Shown here: one piece after another, positions 18,146-26,996 of the stretch
Position numbering within the stretch: position 1 is the first letter of the stretch
How the letters are laid out: each line of letters starts with the position of its first letter
DNA from: CAYNNQ01 sp051748085
Lineage (GTDB): Bacteria; Desulfobacterota; Desulfovibrionia; Desulfovibrionales; Desulfonatronovibrionaceae
Direction of reading: 5' to 3'
NCBI GenBank assembly: GCA_051748085.1
Contig: JBNJHA010000002.1
Coordinates: 1-64,000 of the forward strand
Length of the DNA: 64,000 nucleotides
The notes under the pieces: generated by a model
The model's input: the letters and a program-made list of their open reading frames with translations, nothing else
Databases searched by the model: none
Told to the model about the DNA's origin: nothing
Program-made: the position numbers and the translations under genes

Positions 18146-18847
18146 CTACCGGCAGTACTCGCGGGGGCCAAAAATACGTGTACCGACCCTAATCAATGTG
18201 GCCCCTTCTTCTATCGCCTGTTTAAAATCCGCAGTCATCCCCATGGACAAATGTTTGAATTCGCGGTCCAGACTCTTTTCCAGACTTTCCTTCAAAAGAC
18301 GCAAGCGCTTAAAATAAGGCCGGCTCTTCTCTCCATCGTCAAAAAAAGGAGGTAGGAGCATGAGCCCTTGCAAATCCAAAGATTCAAGGGCTATAATTTG
18401 TGAGCAGAGTTCTTCGGCCTGATCCGGCCGCACTCCGGACTTCTGATCTTCATCACCGGGATTGATCTGAACAAGAACGGGCTGCCGGATATTTTTTTCC
18501 CCGGCCAGCTTATTCATCCTGTTGGCCAGCTTAAGTGAATGCACAGTTTGTATGAGAGAAAAGCGTCCTACAACTTTGGCGGCCTTATTGGACTGCAGGT
18601 GGCCTATAAAATGCCAGTCAATTTCAAGGTCCTGCAACTCATCAATCTTGGCTGTTGCTTCCTGGACATAATTCTCCCCAAAGACAGCCTGTCCGTGTTT
18701 AAAAAGCTCGGAAACCATGCTCGCTGGATGCGTTTTGGATACCGCGACAAGTATAATATCATCGATATTCCGGCCCGATTTAACGGCCGCTTTTTGTATG
18801 TCCTCCAGGACCAAATCCCTGTTCTTTCTCAATTGTGAAGAGTCCAT
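18146..18847 (-). CDS. yggS: PLP-binding protein YggS/PROSC family
   Basis: This 233-residue protein binds pyridoxal phosphate on a single TIM-barrel domain and maintains vitamin B6 and amino acid balance. Signatures are ILVAVSKTHPASM (PLP Lys), FGENYVQEATAK, WHFIGHLQSNKA and LSMGMTADFKQAIEEGATLIRVG. The start at 18847 (MDSSQLRKN) is preferred over an extension reaching 18943, because family members start here and CGAGGTG lies just upstream. Confidence 0.93.
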   Translation of the reverse strand: MDSSQLRKNRDLVLEDIQKAAVKSGRNIDDIILVAVSKTHPASMVSELFKHGQAVFGENYVQEATAKIDELQDLEIDWHFIGHLQSNKAAKVVGRFSLIQTVHSLKLANRMNKLAGEKNIRQPVLVQINPGDEDQKSGVRPDQAEELCSQIIALESLDLQGLMLLPPFFDDGEKSRPYFKRLRLLKESLEKSLDREFKHLSMGMTADFKQAIEEGATLIRVGTRIFGPREYCR

Positions 18848-18932
18848 ATTCACCTCGATTATTATCTGTCTTGTCAAATTTAAGTCAATTGAAAGCGGGA
18901 AAGACCATTGGTTTATAATCGAACAGTCTCGA

Positions 18933-19853
18933 TTAACCTTCAAGTCCCAAAGAACTTAGCAGGGATGGGTTCTCATTCCATTTCGGTTTTATTTTCACCC
19001 ATAAATTCAAAAAGACCTTTTTCCCCAACAAATCTTCCAATTCCCTACGCGCTTGGCTGCCTACCTGTTTCAACTTTTCGCCTTTTTTGCCGATCACTAT
19101 AGGCTTGTGTGAAGAACGGGAAACCAATATTGTCGCCTCCATACGCACCAATTGATCATCCTCGTCCCATGTCTCCAGGCTCACGGCAAGATTATACGGC
19201 AATTCACGATGTAAATTCAAGAACAGTTTTTCACGGATAATTTCAGAGGCCATAAATTTCAAAGATAACGTGGATAATTGGTCGGACGGGTACAAAGCCT
19301 CTCCGGCAGGTAAAGCCGAACGGAAACGCTCGATTATCTCCGCCACTCCCTCGCCCTTGCTCGCGCTCAGCGGGAATATCTCACATGCGTCCATTTCTTT
19401 TTGAACCGCCTGCATTACAGGAAGCAGGGACTTCTTATCCTCAAGCATATCCACTTTGTTCAAACCGATAATCACCGGACTGGCGAGACTGACCATGCGT
19501 TTCGAAAACATATTCAGGTCAAACTTGAGTCTTCCCGGTTTCTTGACGTACTGGACGGCATCAAGCATAAAAAAGACCAAATCCGCCGCATGCAGTCCGC
19601 TCCAGGCCGAACGGACCATCATATCGTTCATTCTCCCGCCATGTTCATGTATTCCAGGTGTATCCAGGAAAATGATCTGCATGCTGTCATCGGTTAAAAT
19701 CCCTGTAATCTGATTACGTGTGGTCTGCGGCTTGGAGGTTACTATCGCGACCTTTTCCCCGATCACCTGATTTAAAAAAGTCGACTTTCCGGCGTTCGGC
19801 GGGCCAATCAATGCGACTATCCCGAACCTGTATTTCTTCAGATCATTTTCCAC
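18933..19853 (-). CDS. era: Ribosome assembly GTPase Era
   Basis: This 306-residue protein has an N-terminal GTPase domain with GPPNAGKST (G1), LDTPGIH (G3) and NKVD (G4), and a C-terminal KH domain with VIGKKGEKLKQVG. It binds 16S rRNA during 30S maturation. The start is taken as GTG at 19853 because GGAGGA lies 5 nt upstream; an ATG at 19880 lacks a site. The upstream gap of over 400 nt contains unusual inverted repeats. Confidence 0.95.
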   Translation of the reverse strand: MENDLKKYRFGIVALIGPPNAGKSTFLNQVIGEKVAIVTSKPQTTRNQITGILTDDSMQIIFLDTPGIHEHGGRMNDMMVRSAWSGLHAADLVFFMLDAVQYVKKPGRLKFDLNMFSKRMVSLASPVIIGLNKVDMLEDKKSLLPVMQAVQKEMDACEIFPLSASKGEGVAEIIERFRSALPAGEALYPSDQLSTLSLKFMASEIIREKLFLNLHRELPYNLAVSLETWDEDDQLVRMEATILVSRSSHKPIVIGKKGEKLKQVGSQARRELEDLLGKKVFLNLWVKIKPKWNENPSLLSSLGLEG

Positions 19854-20297
19854 GGCTATCCTCCGGCAATTTATATTCAACCGTCTCTACTACACCATCA
19901 ATCCTGTCAGGCATGGTTTCCATCCGATTTTTTTTGGATCCTCACACAAATTTGTGCAAAATTTTGTTGCCAAGAACCCGCAAGCAACGCTTAACTCGCT
20001 GAATTTGAAGGTTTTTATTAAAAACCATTGAGTTGCCTAACCGTTGGGACCATCCAAATCGAAATCGGGATCGCTATCGAAATCGAAAGAATATGTCATT
20101 CTGTGCGGGAGGAATCTTCGGCTTATGGAGTCGATTCCGATCCCGATAGCGATTTCGATCCCGAAGAAAGAAATCCCAACAATATGAAATGTTTTGCACA
20201 GATTCTTGAAACGAACCAAATTTTTTAATTTTTGGATAAGAACTAGGCATAACCATAATCAAACTTTTTTCGGCCAAACAGCATTTATATCCTATCC
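19854..20297. other. Intergenic region rich in inverted repeats
   Basis: This 444-nt gap separates the upstream end of era from the 3' end of the radical-SAM gene. It contains the 12-nt palindrome CACAAATTTGTG (19945-19956), about 92 nt upstream of the era start, and the hexamer inverted repeat described separately. Short open frames here consist of Asp/Ser/Pro/Phe repeats produced by the hexamers and are not credible genes. Confidence 0.6.
20052..20164. repeat. Inverted array of GATCCCGATAGC-type hexamers
   Basis: The left arm (20052-20089) is built from ATCGAA, ATCGGG and ATCGCT units. The right arm (20130-20164) is its near reverse complement (GATTCC, GATCCC, GATAGC, GATTTC). The middle two hexamers are in swapped order, so pairing is imperfect. 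The spacer is about 40 nt. The structure could form a cruciform or RNA hairpin. Function unknown. Confidence 0.75.
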
Positions 20298-22826
20298 TCA
20301 AAAAAATTGCTTGAGCTTTAAAATTTCAGTTCCGTCCAGTTCAAATCCCTTAAAAATATTCTTCAGGACAAATATCGGACTTAAATATTCTTCGCTCCAA
20401 TCAAATTCTATATCCAATACATTGTTTGCAAGTTTAGATCTTTTTAGTAATGGCTTCAAATCAACAACTCTTGACCTTTTTTTCCCTTTTTTTTCCACTT
20501 CAAAATCAGAACAGCTGTTAAAATCAGCCAAAGTAGTCCGCAGCCAATATTCCCGCCCAGCAGGAAAGGTTATGCGGAATTTTTCAGCCGATGCCTGTGG
20601 CTGATGCTTGCCCATGCTTATCCTTTGCACGGTATTGACTCTAATGCCCTCGGGCAGATTCCGGTTTAGTCCAACAAGAAGCTGACTGTCTTCAATTTCG
20701 CGCTGAAAAAAAACATTGACCCACTCACACAGACTGTTCACTCCGACAGGCAGGGCCCGGCCAAAGGATAAAAGGGGTAGCGGATGAAAACCCCTGGAAA
20801 AAGACATGGGCAAAGCAGAACGACGCATTGCGCGGTCAAATATTTTTTGCAATTCAAGCTGACTCAGCCAGCGACACAGGCCCATTTTTGAATACCACAA
20901 ACGGAGATGAAGCGCTTTATGCCCGGGATCAACTTCTTTTCCAGGGGGTTGCGCCCCGGCCTGCTCGGTCTCGGCCTTATTCGCGGCCGCCACACGTGGA
21001 CTGATCTCTTTATTTGCGGCCTGAACCTGCAGGCCGGATTTGCGCCCGTTATGATTGCATACCCCGCATGCGACGCATTTTTGCTCCCGGCAATCGTGAG
21101 TGAGTATTCCCTGGTATGCTTTTTTTCTTTCATCCAGCAAAAATCGTTTTGAGACTCCGGAATGCAAATGATCCCAGGGCAGTGGGCCTTCCATATCCCT
21201 GGCCTGGAGATAGCTGTGCATGTCCACTTCATTTTCTTCAAAAACACGCTGCCAGTCCCGGAAGACAAAATGATCATTCCAACTGGCAAAAAAAAGCTTG
21301 TGGTCAAAGGCGGTTTTTAAAACAGTCGAAAGTTCCCGGCCACCGCGGGAAAAAACTCCCTCCAAAGTGCTCATCTCCGGAGACTGCCATTTTAAATTCA
21401 GCCACTTGCACGAACGCGAGAGATCCTTCAAATATTCTATACGCTCTTGTACTTCCTGCGCCGAAAGTTGCTTCTCCCACTGAAAGGGCGTGTGCGTCTT
21501 GGGCACGAACGGGGAGATTGAAGCGGTTATGCGCATTCTTTTGGCTTTGTTTCCGGCAGTTGCCTTTACCTTTCGGCAAAGTTCAATAATACCGTTTAGA
21601 TCGGATTCTTCTTCGGTGGGCAAACCTATCATGAAGTATAATTTAATCGAATTCCAACCCAACTCAAAGAGTTCTTGCGTATGCTGCAAAAGATCCCTTT
21701 CACAAATCCCCTTGTTTATTACATCCCGCAGGCGTTGTGTTCCGGCCTCGGGGGCGATTGTCGCTCCGGTCTGTCGAATGCTGGCCATGAGCTGCATCAG
21801 GTCCCTGCTCACTGATCCAGCACGCAGGGAAGGCAGGGCCATGGAAACCTGCTCCCGAGCGCATCGGGCATAGGCTCCGCCGAATATATCCATTAAAAGC
21901 GAGTAATCACCGGTACTAAGTGATAAAAAGGAAACTTCCTCGAATCCGGTTGCATTCAAGCCGTTGCTTATAATTTTCAAAATATTTTCCGGACTACGTT
22001 CACGCACCGGCCTGTACGTCATCCCGGCATGACAGAAGCGGCACCCCCGGGTACAGCCACGGGCGACCTCAACGCTTAATCGGTCGTGTATGGGTTTGCC
22101 AAAGGGAACAACTTGCTTTCGCGGGTAATCCACCTTGTCAAGATCCTCCACCAACGCCTTTTCCACTCTGTCGTAACCGGGCAATAAAGGGCGAAGAATC
22201 CCTCGGGGCCCTGCTGCGGAAAAAAAACAAGGAACATAAATACCTGGAAACTTGCTGATTTCTTCTAAAAATTTCCTCCTGGGGCTGGCTTTGATCTTTG
22301 CCTCGGCCATTTTTTCAACTATTTCCGGGAAAACATTTTCTCCATCTCCAAGGACGAAAAAATCGAAAAAATCGGCTATGGGTTCGGCGTTGAATACTGC
22401 CCCTCCTCCGGCCGCCACCAGCGGAAAAGATTCGTCCCGATCTCGGGATTCAAAAGGAACACCCGCCAAATCGAGCATATATAAGATATTTGTATAGCAA
22501 AGCTCATGCGTCAGGCTGAAAGCAATCAAATCAAAAGAACTTAACTCCATGCCCGATTCAAGAGCACATAATTTCTTTCCATGTTCACGCAGAACATTGG
22601 AGGCTTCCAGAGACGGGGCAAAAACGCGCTCCGCCCAGCAGGACCGTTTTTTATTCAATATGTGGTAAAGAATTCTCTGTCCCACATAGGACATGCCGAT
22701 CTCATAGACATCCGGGAATGCGAGAGCGACCCGGATATCCACTTCCAGCCCATCCTTGTGTATTGAATTCACTTCATTGCCCAAATAATGACTGGGGCGC
22801 GGCAAATATGGAAGTAACTCTTTCAT
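20298..22826 (-). CDS. B12-binding/radical SAM protein fused to DUF2344 domain
   Basis: This 842-residue protein combines an N-terminal radical-SAM module of the TIGR03960 type with a C-terminal DUF2344/TIGR03936 domain (from about residue 630: LRLWYSKMGLCRWLSQLELQ). The radical SAM cluster motif is VARGCTRGCRFCHAGM. A second Cys-rich stretch (CREQKCVACGVCNHNG) lies near residue 600. The start at 22826 (MKELLPYLPRP) is family-like and follows GGGGTAG. The family is conserved in many anaerobes, but its reaction is unsettled; RNA modification has been suggested. It appears monocistronic. Confidence 0.88.
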   Translation of the reverse strand: MKELLPYLPRPSHYLGNEVNSIHKDGLEVDIRVALAFPDVYEIGMSYVGQRILYHILNKKRSCWAERVFAPSLEASNVLREHGKKLCALESGMELSSFDLIAFSLTHELCYTNILYMLDLAGVPFESRDRDESFPLVAAGGGAVFNAEPIADFFDFFVLGDGENVFPEIVEKMAEAKIKASPRRKFLEEISKFPGIYVPCFFSAAGPRGILRPLLPGYDRVEKALVEDLDKVDYPRKQVVPFGKPIHDRLSVEVARGCTRGCRFCHAGMTYRPVRERSPENILKIISNGLNATGFEEVSFLSLSTGDYSLLMDIFGGAYARCAREQVSMALPSLRAGSVSRDLMQLMASIRQTGATIAPEAGTQRLRDVINKGICERDLLQHTQELFELGWNSIKLYFMIGLPTEEESDLNGIIELCRKVKATAGNKAKRMRITASISPFVPKTHTPFQWEKQLSAQEVQERIEYLKDLSRSCKWLNLKWQSPEMSTLEGVFSRGGRELSTVLKTAFDHKLFFASWNDHFVFRDWQRVFEENEVDMHSYLQARDMEGPLPWDHLHSGVSKRFLLDERKKAYQGILTHDCREQKCVACGVCNHNGRKSGLQVQAANKEISPRVAAANKAETEQAGAQPPGKEVDPGHKALHLRLWYSKMGLCRWLSQLELQKIFDRAMRRSALPMSFSRGFHPLPLLSFGRALPVGVNSLCEWVNVFFQREIEDSQLLVGLNRNLPEGIRVNTVQRISMGKHQPQASAEKFRITFPAGREYWLRTTLADFNSCSDFEVEKKGKKRSRVVDLKPLLKRSKLANNVLDIEFDWSEEYLSPIFVLKNIFKGFELDGTEILKLKQFF

Positions 22827-22919
22827 TTCTACCCCGGCACAAATGACAATTATAATTTTAAACAAAGCGCGAAAGCTCGCAACTATTTGCGTCTTTCCGG
22901 CTTCCGCGAACTAGTTCTT

Positions 22920-22945
22920 ATCCGGAAATTCAAAAATTTCCGGAT
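22920..22945. repeat. Short palindrome upstream of the radical-SAM gene
   Basis: TCCGGAAATT (22921-22930) pairs with AATTTCCGGA (22935-22944) around the loop CAAA. It lies about 95 nt upstream of the radical-SAM gene and next to the larger palindromic element. There is no T tract, so it is not an obvious terminator. A regulatory site or part of the neighbouring element is possible. Confidence 0.7.
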
Positions 22946-22967
22946 TTAGAAGTATCGGGTTTTGGGT

Positions 22968-23090
22968 TCGGAAATGAAATTTTTTCCTGTTTAACAAGGA
23001 AATTGAGTAATTATGAGTGAGCGTATCTTAATACGTGACCGAATAATTACGAAAATTGACGCCGTTAAACTGGAAAAGGGCCATTTCCGA
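22968..23090. repeat. 123-nt nested imperfect palindrome
   Basis: Nested arms pair through the whole element: TCGGAAAT with ATTTCCGA at the ends, TTTTCC with GGAAAA, TTTAAC with GTTAAA, GTAATTAT (23007-23014) with ATAATTAC (23043-23050), and CGTAT with ATACG around the central loop CTTA. It is intergenic. A similar end fragment is seen at 31230-31258. A MITE-like element or structured RNA is likely. Confidence 0.75.
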
Positions 23091-23103
23091 ATGGAAACGG
23101 ACT

Positions 23104-23137
23104 AAAAACAAACGGGCAAGCCATCAGACCTGCCCGT
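23104..23137 (-). terminator. Rho-independent terminator of the 118-residue protein gene
   Basis: On the minus strand, a 7-bp stem ACGGGCA/TGCCCGT (23131-23137 with 23112-23118) is followed by TTGTTTTT. It lies about 50 nt after the stop codon of the gene at 23187-23543. Confidence 0.85.
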
Positions 23138-23186
23138 AAGCTCTGCGTCCTCTGCGACAAACTTTTGTAAAGCGGGCCAATGAGGC

Positions 23187-23543
23187 CTACTTTAAAAATT
23201 TACTGAAATCGGAAATATTGCCGCCGCTTCCAGCCATATTTTCCAAGTTCTTAAGATCATTGGCCGATGAAATAGTAAGATTGCTCGATGCTTCCGTATA
23301 CTTGTCCACAAGTTCCTGCGGAACTGTCTGGTACTCGTACATGATATGCCGTCCATCTATTTCCCCGCCAATTTCATTGTCAAACGGATAGCCAAAAGGA
23401 AGCAGGGCCATCTGGACTCCCCCCTGCTGAGTGGGTATCATCTGCAGGTTTGCGGGATCCTTAATTTTATTATTATTTTCGTCCCATTTGCCTAATGCCA
23501 TATCGCCATTGACCAATTTAAATAACTTGATATCCTGGGCCAT
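23187..23543 (-). CDS. Conserved hypothetical protein, possible LSm-like fold
   Basis: This 118-residue product begins MAQDIKLFKLVNGDMALGKW, which resembles the first strands of an LSm/Sm-like barrel (a Gly-Asp turn followed by a strand). A pattern of short strands follows (VQMALLPFGYPF), and then a polar, Gly/Ser-rich tail. There are no catalytic motifs and no membrane segment. A strong ribosome-binding site AAGGAGG lies just upstream of the ATG, and a terminator follows the gene. The fold suggestion is weak; if right, RNA binding would be plausible. Confidence 0.75.
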   Translation of the reverse strand: MAQDIKLFKLVNGDMALGKWDENNNKIKDPANLQMIPTQQGGVQMALLPFGYPFDNEIGGEIDGRHIMYEYQTVPQELVDKYTEASSNLTISSANDLKNLENMAGSGGNISDFSKFLK

Positions 23544-23752
23544 TATCCATCCTCCTTAACAAAATATCCTTTAAACTATTGAACTTAAATCCTGAATTTT
23601 ATACTGTCAAGGAAGAGGGCAGACGGATCATGGCTTGGGCCAGCATATTATTCGTCTAACCAGTTCATAACTATTTGGCTCAGGTCCACAATATGGAACA
23701 GTCCATTTCCGCATAAAAACAAACCTGGATAAAAACCAGATGGAGCAAGACT

Positions 23753-24304
23753 ATGAATCCTTTGGATATATTTTTTATAGCTGTGTTGGCTTTTTTCTTT
23801 TTACGCGGCATATTTCGGGGGCTGGTCCAGGAAATATCGTCCATTGCTGGTTTGATCCTCGGCTTTTTTCTCGCCAACGCCTATTATCAAAGTCTTGTAC
23901 CGCCTATCGCCAGATTAATCTCAAATGAAAACTACGCGGCGATAGCCAGCTATCTTTTGATTTTCTTCGGGACCATGTTTGCCATTCTTTTGCTCAGTGT
24001 GGCCATAAGGAGCCTTTTAAGGCTGGCCATGCTCGGCTGGCTGGACCGCATTGGCGGAGGAGGACTTGGATTTATCAAGGCGACACTTATCTGCAGCATC
24101 ACCCTTTTGCTCTTGACCACGTTTATGCCCACAGATACGGCTTTTATTCAGGATTCCAAACTGGCTCCGTATATAAACCAGATGAACAAAAATATAGTCC
24201 GGATGATGCCCTCTGATCTCAAAGAACAATTCATGGATAAAGTTCCTGAATTCGGTTCTTTCTGGGATCAGGACTGGATAAACGATACAAAAATACAGGG
24301 ATAG
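23753..24304 (+). CDS. cvpA: CvpA family membrane protein
   Basis: This 183-residue protein has about four hydrophobic helices and the CvpA pattern MNPLDIFFIAVLAFFFLRGI, then GLVQEISSIAGLILGFFLA. Its family is tied to colicin V production and envelope homeostasis, with no known enzymatic role. mazG follows 6 nt after its stop, so the two are probably co-transcribed. Confidence 0.9.
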   Translation: MNPLDIFFIAVLAFFFLRGIFRGLVQEISSIAGLILGFFLANAYYQSLVPPIARLISNENYAAIASYLLIFFGTMFAILLLSVAIRSLLRLAMLGWLDRIGGGGLGFIKATLICSITLLLLTTFMPTDTAFIQDSKLAPYINQMNKNIVRMMPSDLKEQFMDKVPEFGSFWDQDWINDTKIQG

Positions 24305-24310
24305 ATTGTT

Positions 24311-25093
24311 TTGCCTGAACAACTTGAAAACTTAATCACGGTCATAGACGAACTCCTCGGACCGGATGGTTGTCCGTGGGACAAGGAGCAAACCCCGCAA
24401 TCCCTATGCGATTACCTCCTTGAAGAAACCTTTGAGCTTATATCCGCCATCAGGACCGCTGACACTCAGGACATAAAAGAGGAAATGGGAGATGTTTTCT
24501 TTCTTCTGCTCTTTATCGCCAGATTGTATTCCGAAAAATTCACTCTGGATGAGGTATGGAAAAAAAACGCGGAAAAAATGATTGGCCGCCATCCGCATGT
24601 GTTCGGCCAAACCAAATTAAACAGCCAGGAGGAACTGTTTTCCAACTGGGAAAAAATAAAAAGGCAGGAAAAGTCAGACGGTAAAAAATCTGAAGGAACT
24701 TTTGACTCTCTGCCAGCGGCTCTTCCTCCGCTTCTAAAGGCCTATCGTATAAATTCCAAGGCGGCCAGAAACGGCTTCACATGGACAGACGACAAAGGAG
24801 TAGGGGAAAAACTTGCTGAAGAATGGGCGGAATGGAATCAAGCCGTTTCAGAAGGCAACATTGCGCAAAGCGAAGAAGAGTTCGGGGATTACCTGTTTAC
24901 CTTGGCGGAATTTGCCCGGCGACATAAAATTAAACCCAATACAGCCCTGGACAAGGCCAATCACAAATTTCTCGAGCGGTTCAAATCAATGGAGAATTTG
25001 GCCTTTCAAGAGGGCAAGGCGTTGAAAGACTTGGACATGACTGAAAAACAAAGGCTGTGGAAAAAGATAAAAGCAACCGAAAAACAACTGTAA
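24311..25093 (+). CDS. mazG: Nucleoside triphosphate pyrophosphohydrolase MazG
   Basis: This 260-residue protein has two MazG domains. The first is LLGPDGCPWDKEQTPQSL with the metal-binding EExxE..ExxD set (EEMGDVFFLLLFIARL). The second, from about residue 140, contains EEFGDYLFTLAEFAR. It hydrolyses NTPs to NMP and pyrophosphate, limiting aberrant nucleotides or ppGpp-related stress. The start is a TTG at 24311 with a weak upstream CAGGGA; no nearer ATG fits the family N-terminus. Confidence 0.93.
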   Translation: MPEQLENLITVIDELLGPDGCPWDKEQTPQSLCDYLLEETFELISAIRTADTQDIKEEMGDVFFLLLFIARLYSEKFTLDEVWKKNAEKMIGRHPHVFGQTKLNSQEELFSNWEKIKRQEKSDGKKSEGTFDSLPAALPPLLKAYRINSKAARNGFTWTDDKGVGEKLAEEWAEWNQAVSEGNIAQSEEEFGDYLFTLAEFARRHKIKPNTALDKANHKFLERFKSMENLAFQEGKALKDLDMTEKQRLWKKIKATEKQL

Positions 25094-25131
25094 TTGTTCT
25101 CTGCACAAAAATAAGTTCATCAAATATGTTT

Positions 25132-25791
25132 TCAATCCACCAGCAAAAGCATAGCCGCAAAAACTTCATCAATATTTTTATTCCCGGTATCAATTATATG
25201 CGCGTCTTCAGCCGGACGCAACGGGGCAACAGCACGGTTGCGGTCCTGCCGATCACGTTTTGCGATCGCTGATTCTATCACCTGCAAATCTGCGTCACGC
25301 CCCATTTGCAGCAATTGTTCGTATCTGCGCCGGGCCCGAATCTGAGGCGAGGCTTCAAGAAAAAACTTGCACTCGGCCCACGGAAATACAGTTGTCCCCA
25401 TATCCCGTCCTTCCGCAACCAAAAACATACTATGCCCTAATTCCTGTTGCACTTTTTTCATATATTCCCGCACCACAGGCATTTGAGCCACGTCTGACGC
25501 ACGCATACCCACTTCCTCAGTGCGAATCTGGCCATCCAGAAATTTGCCGTTTAAAATAATCCGCGTATCTTGACCTGAACCCTGCAAATCAAAAACCAAA
25601 TCCTTCAGCAATTCCCGAATCGGTTCAGGCTGAACATTCTTACAATCCTCTCCTATAAACCAGGCCAGGGCCCGGTACATGGCTCCGGTATCCAGATAGG
25701 CGACATCCAGGTATTCAGCCATGCGCTTGGCCAAGGTTGTTTTGCCGACCCCGGCCGGACCATCGATTGTGATAATTTTAATGTCCATCAA
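25132..25791 (-). CDS. cmk: Cytidylate kinase
   Basis: This 219-residue enzyme phosphorylates CMP/dCMP. It has the P-loop IDGPAGVGKTTLAKRMAE, the YLDTGAMYRALAW substrate motif and the EGRDMGTTVFPWAECKFFLEA segment. It overlaps the hisC stop by 14 nt and so is translationally coupled to it. The first two codons are both ATG; either could be the start. Confidence 0.94.
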   Translation of the reverse strand: MMDIKIITIDGPAGVGKTTLAKRMAEYLDVAYLDTGAMYRALAWFIGEDCKNVQPEPIRELLKDLVFDLQGSGQDTRIILNGKFLDGQIRTEEVGMRASDVAQMPVVREYMKKVQQELGHSMFLVAEGRDMGTTVFPWAECKFFLEASPQIRARRRYEQLLQMGRDADLQVIESAIAKRDRQDRNRAVAPLRPAEDAHIIDTGNKNIDEVFAAMLLLVD

Positions 25792-26881
25792 TTATCCGTG
25801 CCAGTTCGGAAATAAATTTACGATTTTCGCGTTCATTGCCAATGCTTACGCGAAGTGAATCCCTGAAACCGTAACTTTTAAGCGGCCTTATTATTATTCC
25901 GCTTTGAAGCAGAGATTCAAACACAAATTCGGCGGCAACCGGCGGTGTAAACATCAAAAAATTAGCCTGCGATTCCCGCACCTCGCATCCAAGGCCATGC
26001 AAATTCTTTGCAAGATATTCGCGCCCGAGCAAAACCGTTTTCCGGGTAATATCGTAAAAATCGGCATCGCGCAGGGCGGCTATGCCTGCCTGTTCCGCCA
26101 GCAAATTCACACTGAACGGCAACCGCACCCGCCTTAGGCATGCAGCAAGCTTTTCGTGCATGACTCCGAATCCAAGGCGAAGTCCCGCCAGGCCGAACAT
26201 TTTGGAAAAAGTTCTTAACACTGCAACATTCGGCAATTCATCAAGCCTATTGACCACCGAAACCCCGTCCAGGTCATCCGCGAAATCAACGTACGCCTCG
26301 TCCACAGCGAGCACGGCTCGGTCCGGAATCTTACCGGCCAGTTCAGCTATATACTCAGCCGGCACACTGTACCCGGAAGGATTATCCGGATTGGTTATAA
26401 AAACGATCCGGGTGTTTTCGTCGGTTAAAGCCAGTAACTTTTCAAAATCAAATTCAAGATCCGGCCCCAATTCAGCCTGCCTGAAATCCACCCCGGCCAG
26501 CCTTGATTGAGTTTCGTAAATGTTGAAACACGGCTTGAACGCGCATATATTGTGCTTGCCCGGGACAGCCAGAATTCGTATCAAAAGATCAATTATTTCA
26601 TCTGATCCATTGCCCGGCACTATACTGCTTGCGTTGACCCCGAAAAAACACGATATTTCCTCGCACAAATCCGGATTTCCGGATCTTGGATAGCGAAAAA
26701 CAAAATCCGCATTGCGGCAGAGCAGCTCTTTTACCCGCAAGGAAACCCCGAGCGGATTTTCATTGCTGGCCATTTTAAAAACCTGGCTCAGGCCATATTT
26801 TTCCTTAATTTCCTGAATCGAATGCCCGGTTTTGTAGGAACTGAATCCGGACAATTGTGGAACCACTTCTATATTTTTCAT
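25778..26881 (-). CDS. hisC: Histidinol-phosphate aminotransferase
   Basis: This 367-residue PLP enzyme acts in histidine synthesis. Motifs include MASNENPLGVS, GNGSDEIIDLL, FITNPDNPSGYSVP, VDEAYVDF and the PLP lysine in LRTFSKMFGLAGLRLGF. The start at 26881 (MKNIEVVPQ) is chosen over an extension to 26971, because the extension would run through the upstream terminator hairpin. cmk overlaps its 3' end. Confidence 0.94.
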   Translation of the reverse strand: MKNIEVVPQLSGFSSYKTGHSIQEIKEKYGLSQVFKMASNENPLGVSLRVKELLCRNADFVFRYPRSGNPDLCEEISCFFGVNASSIVPGNGSDEIIDLLIRILAVPGKHNICAFKPCFNIYETQSRLAGVDFRQAELGPDLEFDFEKLLALTDENTRIVFITNPDNPSGYSVPAEYIAELAGKIPDRAVLAVDEAYVDFADDLDGVSVVNRLDELPNVAVLRTFSKMFGLAGLRLGFGVMHEKLAACLRRVRLPFSVNLLAEQAGIAALRDADFYDITRKTVLLGREYLAKNLHGLGCEVRESQANFLMFTPPVAAEFVFESLLQSGIIIRPLKSYGFRDSLRVSIGNERENRKFISELARIIDGH

Positions 26882-26935
26882 GTACGCTCCATTTTTATCC
26901 CAGTGCCCCGCCCATGTCACCGAGCCAACACTAAT

Positions 26936-26960
26936 AAAAAAAGCCCCCGTGGGGGCAACA
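26936..26960 (-). terminator. Rho-independent terminator of the pil operon
   Basis: On the minus strand, GCCCCCACGGGGGC (26956-26943) is followed by TTTTTTTATT. It lies about 40 nt past the PilZ-like stop and closes the usp-pilMNOPQ-PilZ run before hisC. Confidence 0.9.
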
Positions 26961-26996
26961 CTCAAGTTCAATGGATGTATAACTTATCAAACGATT

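Noticed and set aside
20052..20164. CRISPR array
   Set aside because: There are only short degenerate hexamers in opposite orientation, with no regular repeat-spacer pattern and no cas genes in the window.
20028..20301. Small Asp/Phe/Ser-rich ORFs in the hexamer repeat
   Set aside because: Their composition is a direct consequence of the GAT-based hexamers; no ribosome-binding sites.
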